Part shown: positions 25,460 to 33,243 of the stretch, piece after piece | Layout of the letters: the number at the start of each line of letters is the position of its first letter | How positions within the stretch are numbered: the first letter of the stretch is position 1 | Source of the DNA: Nocardia crassostreae | GTDB taxonomy: Bacteria; Actinomycetota; Actinomycetes; Mycobacteriales; Mycobacteriaceae | DNA length: 64,000 nt | Assembly: GCF_001613405.1 (NCBI RefSeq) | Contig: NZ_BDCH01000030.1 | Location: forward strand, 1-64,000 | Direction: 5' to 3' | Translations under genes and position numbers: made by a program | The notes under the pieces: model-generated | What the model was told of the DNA's origin: nothing | Seen by the model: the letters and a program-made list of their open reading frames with translations, nothing else | Databases searched by the model: none

Positions 25460-25498
25460 GGGTGGGGGTGCTGGGGGTTTTGGCTTTTGGGGCTGGGG
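25460..25498 (+). other. G-rich stretch with quadruplex potential
   Basis: Runs of 3, 5, 5, 4 and 4 G on the plus strand are separated by short T/C-containing loops, one of them 11 nt. It lies between the box array and the right repeat arm, in the likely upstream region of mptB. Confidence 0.45.
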
Positions 25499-25508
25499 CT
25501 TTTGAGGG

Positions 25509-25636
25509 TTTTGTCTTTGAACGTGACCAGGGCCAGGCCCCACGTACGAGAGGCGAGGTGCGGCTCCCAAAGGGGGAGCCAAGGTCGGGTACGGCAGGCG
25601 AGGTGCCCCCTCTTCTCGTTAGCTTTGCGCACGCGG
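25509..25636 (-). repeat. right arm of the long imperfect inverted repeat
   Basis: Inverted partner of 25223-25350. It contains its own hairpin GGCTCCC/GGGAGCC near 25562-25580, so each arm can fold alone or pair with the other. It ends with GCTTTGCGCACGCG, the counterpart of the left outer end. Confidence 0.8.
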
Positions 25637-25706
25637 GAGAGTGACGAGCGGGCCGACACCGACGAAGACCGGGGCACCGACAGTCCGCGGATCGAAAACC
25701 GCCTAC

Positions 25707-25712
25707 TAGGCT
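25707..25712 (+). promoter_or_regulatory. -10 hexamer TAGGCT before mptB
   Basis: TAGGCT lies 8 nt before GTG 25721 with no ribosome site, matching the leaderless pattern. It supports GTG 25721 over the open frame reaching back into the repeats. Confidence 0.4.
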
Positions 25713-25720
25713 TTGCGAAC

Positions 25721-27403
25721 GTGGCGGTAGTGGAGGGCGCGCGGCGCAAATTCATCGAAGTAGGACGGCGGGTCCTCGGCCTGGACGTCCCCGCCTACGA
25801 CCACACCATCGCCGTCCTGCACAGCGTCGAATCAGAAGTCCCGGGCCTCGACCGCCGGGAAACCCTCCAGCTGATGCGGATCCGCCTGCTGGGCGCCACC
25901 GGCGCGGTCATCATGGCGATCTCCGCGCTCGGCGTGGGCGCTCAGCCGGTACACCAGAATCCGACATCCGGACTCCGAGTCCTGGGGTTCTTCGCGCGAG
26001 CCCACACCTCGACCCTGGCCATGTGCATGATCGGCACCGTCGCGGTGATCATGGCGTGGCTGCTGCTCGGGCGGTTCGCCGTCGGCGTCTGGGGCGGGAA
26101 TCCGAGGCATCGGCTGAGCCGGTCGCAGATGAATCGGACGCTGCTGCTGTGGATCATTCCGCTGAGCGTCGCGCCGCCGATGTTCAGCAATGACGTGTAC
26201 TCGTATCTGGCGCAGAGCGAGATCGCGGCGCGGGGGCTGGATCCTTACAAGATCGGGCCTGCCGATGGGCTCGGGTTGTACAACGTGCTCACCAACAACG
26301 TGCCGAACATCTGGCGGGAGACGCCTGCGCCGTATGGGCCGCTGTTCTTGTGGATGGGCAAGGGTATTGCGCTGGTGACCGGCGACAACATTATTGCCGG
26401 GGTCTGGTTGCATCGGCTGCTGGTGCTGGCGGCGGTGGCGTTGATCGTGTGGGCGCTGCCGCGGTTGTCGCGGCGGTGCGGGGTGGCGCCGGTGAGTGCG
26501 CTGTGGCTCGGGGCGGCGAATCCGCTGGTGCTTTTCCATCTGGTCGGAGGCGTGCACAATGACGCGCTGATGCTCGGGCTCATGCTGGCCGGACTGGAGT
26601 TCTGTCTGCGGGCGATCGACGATACGCATCCGTTCGATCGGCGGGCCTGGGCGTTGCTGATGTTCGGGACGGTGGTTATCACGCTGTCCTCCACAATCAA
26701 GATCACTTCGCTGATCGCCCTGGGATTCGTGGCAATGGCCCTCGCGCGGCGGCTCGGCGGCGGATTCAAGCGGGTGATCACGATCGGGGCCCTGCTCGGC
26801 GTGGTTGCCGTCGCGGTCACCTTGTTCGTCGTCACTGCGAGCGGTCTCGGGTTCGGATGGATATTCACGCTGAACACGGCCAGCGCTGTGCGCAGTTATC
26901 TGTCGCTGCCGACCGCCATCGGGATCGCGACCGGATTCGGTGGAGTGCTGCTGGGATTGGGTGATCACACCACGGCGCTGCTCAGTATCACCAGGCCGAT
27001 CGCGGCGACGGTGGCGGCCTTCGTCATTGTGCGCATGCTGTTCGCGACCTGGACCGGGCGGTTGCATCCGGTGGGAGCGCTGGGGGTGTCGCTGGGGGTG
27101 CTCGTGCTGCTGTTCCCGGTGGTGCAGCCGTGGTATCTGCTGTGGGCGATCGTGCCATTGGCGGCGTGGGCGAACCGGCCCGCCTTCCGGGTTCCGGCGG
27201 TGACGCTGTCGGTGGTGGTGAGTGTGCTCGTCATGCCGCGCGGCGCGGACTTCTATGTTTTCCAGATCGTGCAGTCGGCCATCGCGACCGTGATCGTGGG
27301 GCTGCTGTTCATCTTCATCACGCGAAATGCGCTGCCATGGCGCAATCAGCCGGGGGTGTCGGCTCCGTCACAAGAGCCGACGGCCTACGGTGTCTCCTCG
27401 TGA
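25721..27403 (+). CDS. mptB: MptB-like alpha-1,6-mannopyranosyltransferase
   Basis: 560 residues. A GT-C glycosyltransferase that uses polyprenyl-phosphomannose to extend the alpha-1,6-mannan core of lipomannan/lipoarabinomannan-type glycolipids. It has about twelve or more membrane segments, the GT-C acidic loop PMFSNDVYSYLAQSEIA after the first helices, and ETPAPYGPLFLWM and GGVHNDALMLGLM as further conserved family text. Next to sufR and the ABC pair, it matches the place of Rv1459c. Start GTG 25721 is the first sensible start after the repeat region. The stop overlaps the ABC ATPase start (GTGA). Confidence 0.9.
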   Translation: MAVVEGARRKFIEVGRRVLGLDVPAYDHTIAVLHSVESEVPGLDRRETLQLMRIRLLGATGAVIMAISALGVGAQPVHQNPTSGLRVLGFFARAHTSTLAMCMIGTVAVIMAWLLLGRFAVGVWGGNPRHRLSRSQMNRTLLLWIIPLSVAPPMFSNDVYSYLAQSEIAARGLDPYKIGPADGLGLYNVLTNNVPNIWRETPAPYGPLFLWMGKGIALVTGDNIIAGVWLHRLLVLAAVALIVWALPRLSRRCGVAPVSALWLGAANPLVLFHLVGGVHNDALMLGLMLAGLEFCLRAIDDTHPFDRRAWALLMFGTVVITLSSTIKITSLIALGFVAMALARRLGGGFKRVITIGALLGVVAVAVTLFVVTASGLGFGWIFTLNTASAVRSYLSLPTAIGIATGFGGVLLGLGDHTTALLSITRPIAATVAAFVIVRMLFATWTGRLHPVGALGVSLGVLVLLFPVVQPWYLLWAIVPLAAWANRPAFRVPAVTLSVVVSVLVMPRGADFYVFQIVQSAIATVIVGLLFIFITRNALPWRNQPGVSAPSQEPTAYGVSS

Positions 27404-28332
27404 CCGCAGCCTCGAGACCCGCCGTGCGCATCGACGGCGTCGTGAAACGCTACGGCGAGACCACCGCGGTGGACGGGATCAGTTTCGAACTGGAGCGGGC
27501 GCAGGTGCTTGCGCTGCTCGGGCCCAATGGGGCGGGGAAGACGACCACCACGGAAATGTGCGAGGGGTTCGTGACCCCGGATGCCGGATCCGTGCGGGTG
27601 CTGGGGCTGGATCCGATCGCCGATTCCGATGCGCTACGGCCGCGGATCGGGGTGATGTTGCAAGGCGGCGGGGCGTATCCGGGATCGCGGGCCGGGGAGA
27701 TGCTCGATCTGGTGGCCTCGTACTCGGCCGAGCCGCTGGATCCGAACTGGCTGCTGGACACGCTCGGGTTGAAGGATGCGCGGCGGACGCCGTATCGGCG
27801 GCTCTCGGGTGGGCAGCAGCAGCGACTCGCCTTGGCGTGCGCGCTGGTCGGGCGGCCGGAGATCGTATTCCTCGACGAGCCCACCGCCGGATTGGACGCG
27901 CAGGCACGGCATCTGGTGTGGGAGCTCATCGACGCGTTGCGGCGCGACGGGGTGAGCGTGCTCATGACGACGCACATGATGGACGAGGCCGAACAGCTCG
28001 CCGATCAGCTGGCGATCATCGATCACGGGCAGATCGTCGCGCAGGGCACCCCCAGTGAGGTGACCTCGCAGGGGGCCGAGGGGCGGCTGGCGTTCCACGC
28101 GCCGCCGAAACTCGACCTGAGTCTGCTGGAAGCCGCACTGCCGGAAGGGTTCACGCCCAAGGAGATCAGCGCGGGCTACTACCTGCTGCAGGGCGATATC
28201 ACCCCGCAGGTGCTGTCCACGCTCACCGCGTGGTGCGCGCGAATCAATGTGCTGCCCACCGATATTCGCATCGACCAGCACCGCCTGGAAGATGTGTTCC
28301 TCGAACTCACCGGACGGGAGCTACGCGGGTGA
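27400..28332 (+). CDS. ABC-2 exporter ATP-binding subunit
   Basis: 310 residues from GTG 27400. Walker A is GPNGAGKTT, the signature LSGGQQQR, Walker B IVFLDEP with GLDAQARH, and the H-loop MTTHMMDEAEQL. The DrrA-like C-terminal part (about 230-310) is typical of drug or lipid exporters. It overlaps mptB before it and the permease after it by four bases, so all three are one operon. Orthologue of the Rv1458c position; substrate unknown. Confidence 0.92.
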   Translation: MTAASRPAVRIDGVVKRYGETTAVDGISFELERAQVLALLGPNGAGKTTTTEMCEGFVTPDAGSVRVLGLDPIADSDALRPRIGVMLQGGGAYPGSRAGEMLDLVASYSAEPLDPNWLLDTLGLKDARRTPYRRLSGGQQQRLALACALVGRPEIVFLDEPTAGLDAQARHLVWELIDALRRDGVSVLMTTHMMDEAEQLADQLAIIDHGQIVAQGTPSEVTSQGAEGRLAFHAPPKLDLSLLEAALPEGFTPKEISAGYYLLQGDITPQVLSTLTAWCARINVLPTDIRIDQHRLEDVFLELTGRELRG

Positions 28333-29111
28333 TCGACACCGCCAACCGGTTCGCACCCGGCACCTTCGCACCCGACCCGCGGCCCACCACGCGGGCGAAG
28401 ATGCTGGCCGCCCAGACCCGTCTCGAGCTGATCCTGTTGCTGCGCAACGGCGAACAGCTGCTGCTGACCATGTTCATCCCGATCACCCTGCTGATCGGCT
28501 TGACACTGCTGCCGCTCAACGGCCTCGGCGATCACCGCGTCGAACGCGTGGTCCCGGCCGTGATGATGGTGGCCGTCATGTCCACCGCCTTCACCGGGCA
28601 GGCCATCGCCGTCGGTTTCGATCGCCGCTACGGCGCTTTGAAACGCCTCGGTGCGACTCCCCTCCCCCGCTGGGGCATTGTCGCGGGCAAGTGCGCCGCC
28701 GTGCTCATCGTGGTGGTGCTGCAATCGATCCTGTTGGGCGCCATAAGTTTCGCGCTCGGCTGGGGGCCCTCCATCACCGGCCTGTTGCTCGGCGCGGTCG
28801 TCATCGCCCTCGGCACCGCCACCTTCGCCGCCCTCGGTCTGCTGCTCGGCGGCACCCTGAAGGCCGAAATCGTTCTCGCCCTGGCCAATATCCTCTGGTT
28901 CGTCATGCTCGGCATCGCCAGCCTGGTGCTCATGTCCGACGACCTCCCGCAGGCCGTGAGCCCGCTGGCCCGCGCCGTCCCCTCGGGCGCACTCTCGAAC
29001 TGCCTGGAACAAGCCTTGCGCAACAGCATCGACTGGTACGGCATCGCCGTCCTGGCGGCGTGGGGCGGCCTGTCCGGCTGGCTCGCCACGAAGTTCTTCC
29101 GTTTCGACTGA
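28329..29111 (+). CDS. ABC-2 type permease subunit
   Basis: 260 residues with six membrane segments, from a GTG inside the ATPase stop codon region. The ABC-2 motif is present (FDRRYGALKRLGATPLPRW, the coupling helix), then helices such as AAVLIVVVLQSILLGAISFALGW and GLLLGGTLKAEIVLALANILWF. It forms the exporter with the preceding ATPase. The operon ends here: a strong hairpin follows. Confidence 0.9.
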   Translation: MIDTANRFAPGTFAPDPRPTTRAKMLAAQTRLELILLLRNGEQLLLTMFIPITLLIGLTLLPLNGLGDHRVERVVPAVMMVAVMSTAFTGQAIAVGFDRRYGALKRLGATPLPRWGIVAGKCAAVLIVVVLQSILLGAISFALGWGPSITGLLLGAVVIALGTATFAALGLLLGGTLKAEIVLALANILWFVMLGIASLVLMSDDLPQAVSPLARAVPSGALSNCLEQALRNSIDWYGIAVLAAWGGLSGWLATKFFRFD

Positions 29112-29135
29112 GGCTCACGACCTGGACCTTTGATC

Positions 29136-29188
29136 ACCGGGAACTGGTGGCGGGGGCTACTCGGCCGATGCCGCCACCAGTTCCCGGT
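29136..29188. terminator. 18-bp perfect hairpin after the ABC operon
   Basis: ACCGGGAACTGGTGGCGG at 29136-29153 is exactly complementary to 29171-29188, with a 17-nt loop. It lies 25 bp past the permease stop and before ctaA. No T-run follows, so it may also protect the transcript end. Confidence 0.75.
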
Positions 29189-29227
29189 CATCGGATTTTC
29201 ACTGCGGCGCGCGAGAGACGGTGTGAG

Positions 29228-29244
29228 TCTTACGCGTTGTAGTA
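29228..29244. promoter_or_regulatory. BlaI-like box upstream of ctaA
   Basis: TCTTAC-GCGTT-GTAGTA has the 6+5+6 layout of the perfect site at 34500-34516 (TACTAC-TTATT-GTAGTA), with two mismatches in the left arm. It is about 33 bp upstream of the ctaA -10. From memory, the M. tuberculosis BlaI motif has this TACTAC/GTAGTA form and its regulon includes the ctaA-like gene Rv1456c. Confidence 0.4.
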
Positions 29245-29276
29245 GGCCGGGTGCGGGGGGGTGAAATCGGTCCGGC

Positions 29277-29282
29277 TACCAT
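29277..29282 (+). promoter_or_regulatory. -10 hexamer TACCAT, leaderless ctaA
   Basis: TACCAT ends 6 nt before GTG 29289 with no ribosome site between. It fixes the ctaA start. Confidence 0.55.
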
Positions 29283-29288
29283 CGGTGC

Positions 29289-30257
29289 GTGCTTGCTCGC
29301 GCATTCCAGCGATTCGCCGATCTGTTCCCGATGCCCTCGCTTCGGTCGCAGCGCTTGATCGCCTTCGCGGTGATCCTCACCCAGGCCGGAATCTCGGTGA
29401 CCGGAGCCATTGTCCGTGTCACCGCTTCGGGCCTCGGCTGCCCGACTTGGCCGCAGTGCTTCCCTGGCAGCTTCACGCCGATGGCGGTGGCCGAGGTGCC
29501 GGTGCTGCATCAGGCCGTCGAATTCGGCAATCGCATGCTGACTTTCGTGGTGTCGCTGTTCGCGGCCGCGGTGGTGATCGCGGTGACGCGGGCCAAGCGG
29601 CGGCGCGAGGTGCAGATCTACGCGTGGCTCATGCCGGGCGGCACGGTCGTGCAGGCGATCATCGGCGGCATCACCGTGCGCACCGGATTGCTGTGGTGGA
29701 CGGTTGCGGTGCACCTGCTGGCCTCGATGGTCATGGTGTGGCTGGCCGTCCTGCTCTACGCCAAGATCTGCGAGCCCGACGACGGCGTCCAGACCGTCCA
29801 GGTCCCGAAGCCGTTGCGCCTGCTGACCGTGCTGAGCGGCGTCCTGCTGGCCGCCACCCTCATCGCCGGAACCCTCGTCACCGCGGCAGGCCCGCACGCG
29901 GGCGACAAGAGCATCGAACGCCAAGTGGAGCGCCTCCAGATCGAGATCGTCACCCTGGTCCACCTGCACTCCGAACTGCTCGTCGCCTACCTCGCCCTAC
30001 TGGTCGGTCTCGCCTGCGGCCTCGCCGCCGTCGGCATGACGCGCGCAATCCGTGTGCGGCTGTTCGCGCTCCTCGCGCTGGTGTGCAGCCAAGCGCTGGT
30101 CGGCCTGGTGCAGTACCTCACCGATGTCCCGGGCGCGCTCGTAGCCATTCACGTCGGCGGCGCAGCGGCCTGCACGGCGGCCACCGCCGCCCTCTGGGCG
30201 TCCATGCGCACCCGCGAATCGGTCCCCACCAAACAGCGCGAACCCGTCTCCGCCTGA
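29289..30257 (+). CDS. ctaA: heme A synthase (COX15/CtaA)
   Basis: 322 residues, eight membrane segments. The enzyme oxidises the C8 methyl of heme O to give heme A for the aa3 cytochrome oxidase. Family text: ITQAGISVTGAIVRVTASGLGCPTWPQCFPG after helix 1, HQAVEFGNRM with a heme-ligand His, and VHLLASMVMVW and LVHLHSELLVAYLA with further His ligands. Its partner ctaB is 20 kb away here. A 21-bp tandem repeat follows the stop directly. Confidence 0.92.
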   Translation: MLARAFQRFADLFPMPSLRSQRLIAFAVILTQAGISVTGAIVRVTASGLGCPTWPQCFPGSFTPMAVAEVPVLHQAVEFGNRMLTFVVSLFAAAVVIAVTRAKRRREVQIYAWLMPGGTVVQAIIGGITVRTGLLWWTVAVHLLASMVMVWLAVLLYAKICEPDDGVQTVQVPKPLRLLTVLSGVLLAATLIAGTLVTAAGPHAGDKSIERQVERLQIEIVTLVHLHSELLVAYLALLVGLACGLAAVGMTRAIRVRLFALLALVCSQALVGLVQYLTDVPGALVAIHVGGAAACTAATAALWASMRTRESVPTKQREPVSA

Positions 30258-30362
30258 GCGCGAGCGCGTTCCCGCACGAGCGGAAGCACGTCGCGCCCGG
30301 GCGCAAGCATGTCCTGCCCGAGCGCGAGCACGTCCCGCACGAGCGCGAGCGCTTCGCTGCCC
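30258..30362. repeat. 21-bp tandem repeat, about five copies
   Basis: Five successive units follow the pattern GCGCGAGCACGTCCCGCACGA with a few changes each, starting at the ctaA stop. The pitch is 21 bp, a multiple of three, so all copies read in phase, but no gene uses the frame with a start and stop that make sense. It lies between ctaA and the end of the convergent methyltransferase. Confidence 0.7.
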
Positions 30363-30382
30363 GAGCCCGTGCCCGTGCCTGT

Positions 30383-31267
30383 TCAGCTTCCGGCGCGGTC
30401 GGCGACGGCTACGCGGCCGGTGGCCAGCACGCGCGATCGGCGTACCGGAACGTCGAGGGCGCGGGCCAGGTTCAACAGGTCTGTGTCGGTGGCGATGTCC
30501 AGTCCGTAGACGGCGAAGAGGGCGTGAATCTGCTCTGGCGTCCACGCTGATCGGAGGCGCTCCTGGCCTGATGACGCGGATCGGCTGCCTGCCGCCAGGA
30601 ACAATCGCAACCCCCACCGTTTCAGAAGGGCTGCCGCCGAGGTCGGGGTCGGGTAGGTGGCGATGAGGCGGCTGCTCGGAGCCGAGCGGTGACCGATCGC
30701 ATCGAGGGTGCGTTCGACCTCGGACTGTGTGAGGTAGGGCATGACGCCCTCCCAGATCCAGGTGGTCGGCAGGTCCGGCTGATGCCCGGAAAGCGCGAGT
30801 GCGTCCTCCAGTGCGTCACGTCCGAAATCGACCGGGACGAAGGCGACCGACTTGGCGACCGGGTCCGCTCCCCCGATGCGCGTCGTCTTCTCCGCCTGCG
30901 AGGCCGGGTGATCGACTTCGAACACCGCGGTCGCATCCAATTCGCTCATTCGCCAGGCCCGGGCGTCCAACCCGGCGCCGAGCAGCACCAGCTGCGGATT
31001 GTTCGCCTGCACCACCGCATCGTCGATCGCCACCGTCCGCGGCACCAGAATCTCCGTTGTGGCCCTGAGCGTTTCGTACCTGATGCGCTCCCCGAGCCGC
31101 TGCGGTGCGATATCGCTGCGGGCCCGCTCGACCTCCGCGAGTTCCGGTTCCCGCAACAACCGCGCGGCCACCGGATCGGCGAATCGTCCCACCGCGATTC
31201 TGCCGTCCGCGATCGCCCGCGCCTGACACACCAGGACCGCGGTCCGGCTCGCCTCGTTTCCTGCCAT
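30383..31267 (-). CDS. class I methyltransferase, TIGR00027/LCMT-like group
   Basis: 294 residues. Belongs to the large actinobacterial family of putative SAM-dependent methyltransferases related to leucine carboxyl methyltransferases. It carries PQLVLLGAGLDARAWRM as motif I and FEVDHPASQAEKT as the acidic strand-2 end, followed by VPVDFGRDALEDAL and WIWEGVMPYLTQ. Substrate unknown. Start ATG 31267 (MAGNEASRTA) is preferred over a GTG three codons up. A damaged paralogue lies directly upstream in the same direction. Confidence 0.85.
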   Translation of the reverse strand: MAGNEASRTAVLVCQARAIADGRIAVGRFADPVAARLLREPELAEVERARSDIAPQRLGERIRYETLRATTEILVPRTVAIDDAVVQANNPQLVLLGAGLDARAWRMSELDATAVFEVDHPASQAEKTTRIGGADPVAKSVAFVPVDFGRDALEDALALSGHQPDLPTTWIWEGVMPYLTQSEVERTLDAIGHRSAPSSRLIATYPTPTSAAALLKRWGLRLFLAAGSRSASSGQERLRSAWTPEQIHALFAVYGLDIATDTDLLNLARALDVPVRRSRVLATGRVAVADRAGS

Positions 31268-31324
31268 AACCCGCAATTATGCTGCCCGGCAAGCGAAATA
31301 CACGCATGCGCGACCGTGGACGTG

Positions 31325-32207
31325 TCACACGCCAGCGGCGGTCGGCGATCACGATCCGATTGCCCGAGAAGCCTAATGGCGACGAGATGGGGATCTGCAA
31401 CTCGTGTGTGACGGTCAGCAGTTTCTTGTCGGTGAGGATCACCAGGTTGTGGGACGCGAGCAGGGCGGCAACCGCTTCCGGTGTCCAGAAGGCGCGGACA
31501 CGTTCCTGGCGTTTCGCGCCGGTGGCGCCGACCAGCGCAAGCCAGAGTCGCAGACCCCATCTGCGCAGGAGGACGGTCCGCAGCGTGGGCGCCGAATAGT
31601 TGGCTATGACGCGGCTGCCCGGCGCCGAACGTCGTGCGATCGCCGCCACGGTGCGCTCGACCTGCGGCCGCGTGCGGTAGCGCATCCGGCCTTCCCAGAC
31701 CCACGTAGTCGGCTGCGCCCGACTGTGACCGGCCGCGTCGAGCGCGGATTCCAGTGCACTGGTGCCGAGATCCACCGCAACGAACCGGAGGGTGTGCGCG
31801 AGGGTCGGGCGTGTACCGATCCGGGCGCGCTTGGCCGCCTGCTCGGCAGGGTGATTGACCTCGAAAACCGTGCGACGACACAGTTCGGGCAGGCGCCAGG
31901 CGCGCGCGTCCAAGCCCGGCTCGAGAAGGACCAGTTGCGGATTGGCGGCCTGGCGGATGGCGGCATCGACGGCGACCGTGCGCACCGCCAGGATTTCCGC
32001 GAGATCCCGGAGCAGCTGATACCGCAGCCACGCCCGTGCCCGGTCGGGCTCGGTGTCATTCCTGGCCCGCTCCACCACCACTCGCTCGCGCAGGCACAAC
32101 AGACGAACGGAAATCGGGTCCGCATAACAACGCCACGCCATCCGGCCGTCCGCGACCGCACGCGCCTGGCACACCGTGACCGCGATGCGACTGGCCCGGG
32201 GCGTCAT
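31325..32207 (-). CDS. second TIGR00027-type methyltransferase, frameshifted at the end
   Basis: 293 residues if one extra base is ignored. It is paralogous to the next gene downstream: PQLVLLEPGLDARAWRL, FEVNHPAEQAAK, WVWEGRMRYRTR. The frame stays open past the expected end and would run to 30816 through the neighbour. Removing one base near 31338 makes the product end ADRAGV at TGA 31325-31327, matching the paralogue's ADRAGS, so an extra base is the simplest reading. The change affects only the last residues. The stop of the DUF4345-like gene is coupled to its start. Confidence 0.72.
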
Positions 32208-32590
32208 CGGATCGCCGCTCCCGCCAGCAGCGCACCGGCCGCGACAGCCTCGACGATCGCGAAGAACCACACCGGGTAGAAGGCGGTCCGTTCATCGATG
32301 ACCGCCGCCACCACCCGGCCGAACGCCATCCCCGCCAAGGCGGCTCCGACCGCGACCATGATCCCGGCACGCAGCGATCCCACGTCGGCGGCGGCCGCTA
32401 CCAACACCACCGCCATGGCCAGCCCGAACCCGCCGCACACGGCCCGCACCTCGTACCGCGCCCGCACATCGTCGACGGCTATCCCGAACGGCCGCACGAT
32501 CGCGCCCGGACTCACCAGCGCATACGCCCCAATGCCCGCGAACAGCACCGCCACGACCACCGAGATGACTACGGTCACGACAACCTCCAC
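32204..32590 (-). CDS. DUF4345-like four-helix membrane protein
   Basis: 128 residues with four membrane segments: VISVVVAVLFAGIGAYALV, then GGFGLAMAVVLVAAAADVG, then IMVAVGAALAGMAFGRV, then FFAIVEAVAAGALLAGAA. The pattern P-G (SPGAIVRPFGI) after helix 1 and RYEVRAVCGGFGLA fit DUF4345-type proteins. Function unknown. Its stop overlaps the start of the methyltransferase (ATGA), so the two are co-translated. Confidence 0.75.
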   Translation of the reverse strand: MEVVVTVVISVVVAVLFAGIGAYALVSPGAIVRPFGIAVDDVRARYEVRAVCGGFGLAMAVVLVAAAADVGSLRAGIMVAVGAALAGMAFGRVVAAVIDERTAFYPVWFFAIVEAVAAGALLAGAAIR

Positions 32591-33243
32591 TCCACGTCGA
32601 ATTCCAGCGCCAGCATGCCGCTTCGCCTCGACGGCGCGCTTCCGTCAACGTGCTATCCGGCTGCACGCCACTACCGCACCGCCGACGACATCCCGGTCAC
32701 GGCTTCGGCGCACCAGCCGCCCGCGACCCGGGTTGCGACTGACCACTGCCAAGCACTGCTCACGACGAGCGAACTCACGCCCGGCGGCGGGGAAGTGCTA
32801 CGGCCATAGCCGGTGGTCCGCGCCTGGACGCGAGCACGAAGTCCCGAGGCCGACGAATCAGGCTGCGGCTGCGGCTGCGCCCAACTCGGTCTGGAAGGGC
32901 CGCAGCGGCCGACGGGACGCACTGCAGGTGTACCCACTGCGAATCCGGAAGTTCATGGCGGCCAACGGATCGAACTGCGGCCGCACCCAGGGCGTTCCGG
33001 AAAGACCGCGACGGCCAACGGGTCGGACTACAGCCGCACGCAGCGCGATCAGGAAAGATCGCGGCGGCCGATGGGTCGAACGGCGGACACACCCAGCGCG
33101 GACCGGAGAGATCGCCGCGGCAGCCGACGGATCGGGTTCGGGTGTACGTCGTGGTCCGGGGCCGGTGATGGGCGGGTGCGCGGAAGACTGTGGGTAGTGG
33201 GGGGTGCGGAAGATAGCCTTCAAGTTCGAGGGAGCAGGAGGGT
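32591..33243. other. 653-bp gene-free region with a 53-bp tandem repeat
   Basis: No credible coding region. The right part (32907-33140) is a degenerate tandem repeat; the left part (32591-32900) shows nothing I can name. Open frames on both strands come from high GC and change reading phase at each repeat copy. The region separates divergent genes, so it must hold both promoters. Confidence 0.7.
32907..33140. repeat. degenerate 53-bp tandem repeat, four copies and a part
   Basis: The anchor GGCCRAYGGR occurs at 32907, 32960, 33013, 33066 and 33122, spaced 53, 53, 53 and 56 bp. Each copy continues with a CCGCAC-CAG-like block and then a GGAAAGATCGC-like block. 53 is not a multiple of three, so the copies cannot encode a repeated peptide; the array is noncoding. 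Spacing equals about five helical turns. Confidence 0.7.

Larger units (their letters stand above)
25072..25720. other. 649-bp gene-free region built of repeats
   Basis: No credible gene lies between the TetR start and mptB. The space is filled by a long imperfect inverted repeat (arms 25223-25350 and 25509-25636), a central array of four GTTCACAC boxes (25373-25452) and a G-rich stretch (25460-25498). Short open frames here are repeat-encoded and not protein-like. Confidence 0.75.

Noticed and set aside
25250..25720. Small genes in the mptB upstream region
   Set aside because: Open frames are made of the inverted repeats and G-rich DNA, have biased composition and no ribosome sites.
30816..31324. 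Apparent extension of the 31325 methyltransferase to 484 residues
   Set aside because: It runs through the next gene in another phase, and paralogue comparison gives a natural end at 31325.
30258..33140. CRISPR array
   Set aside because: The 21-bp and 53-bp repeats are direct tandems without unique spacers, and no cas genes are present.
32775..33223. Genes on either strand of the 53-bp repeat
   Set aside because: The phase changes at each repeat, so the apparent products have no repeated peptide and no family resemblance.
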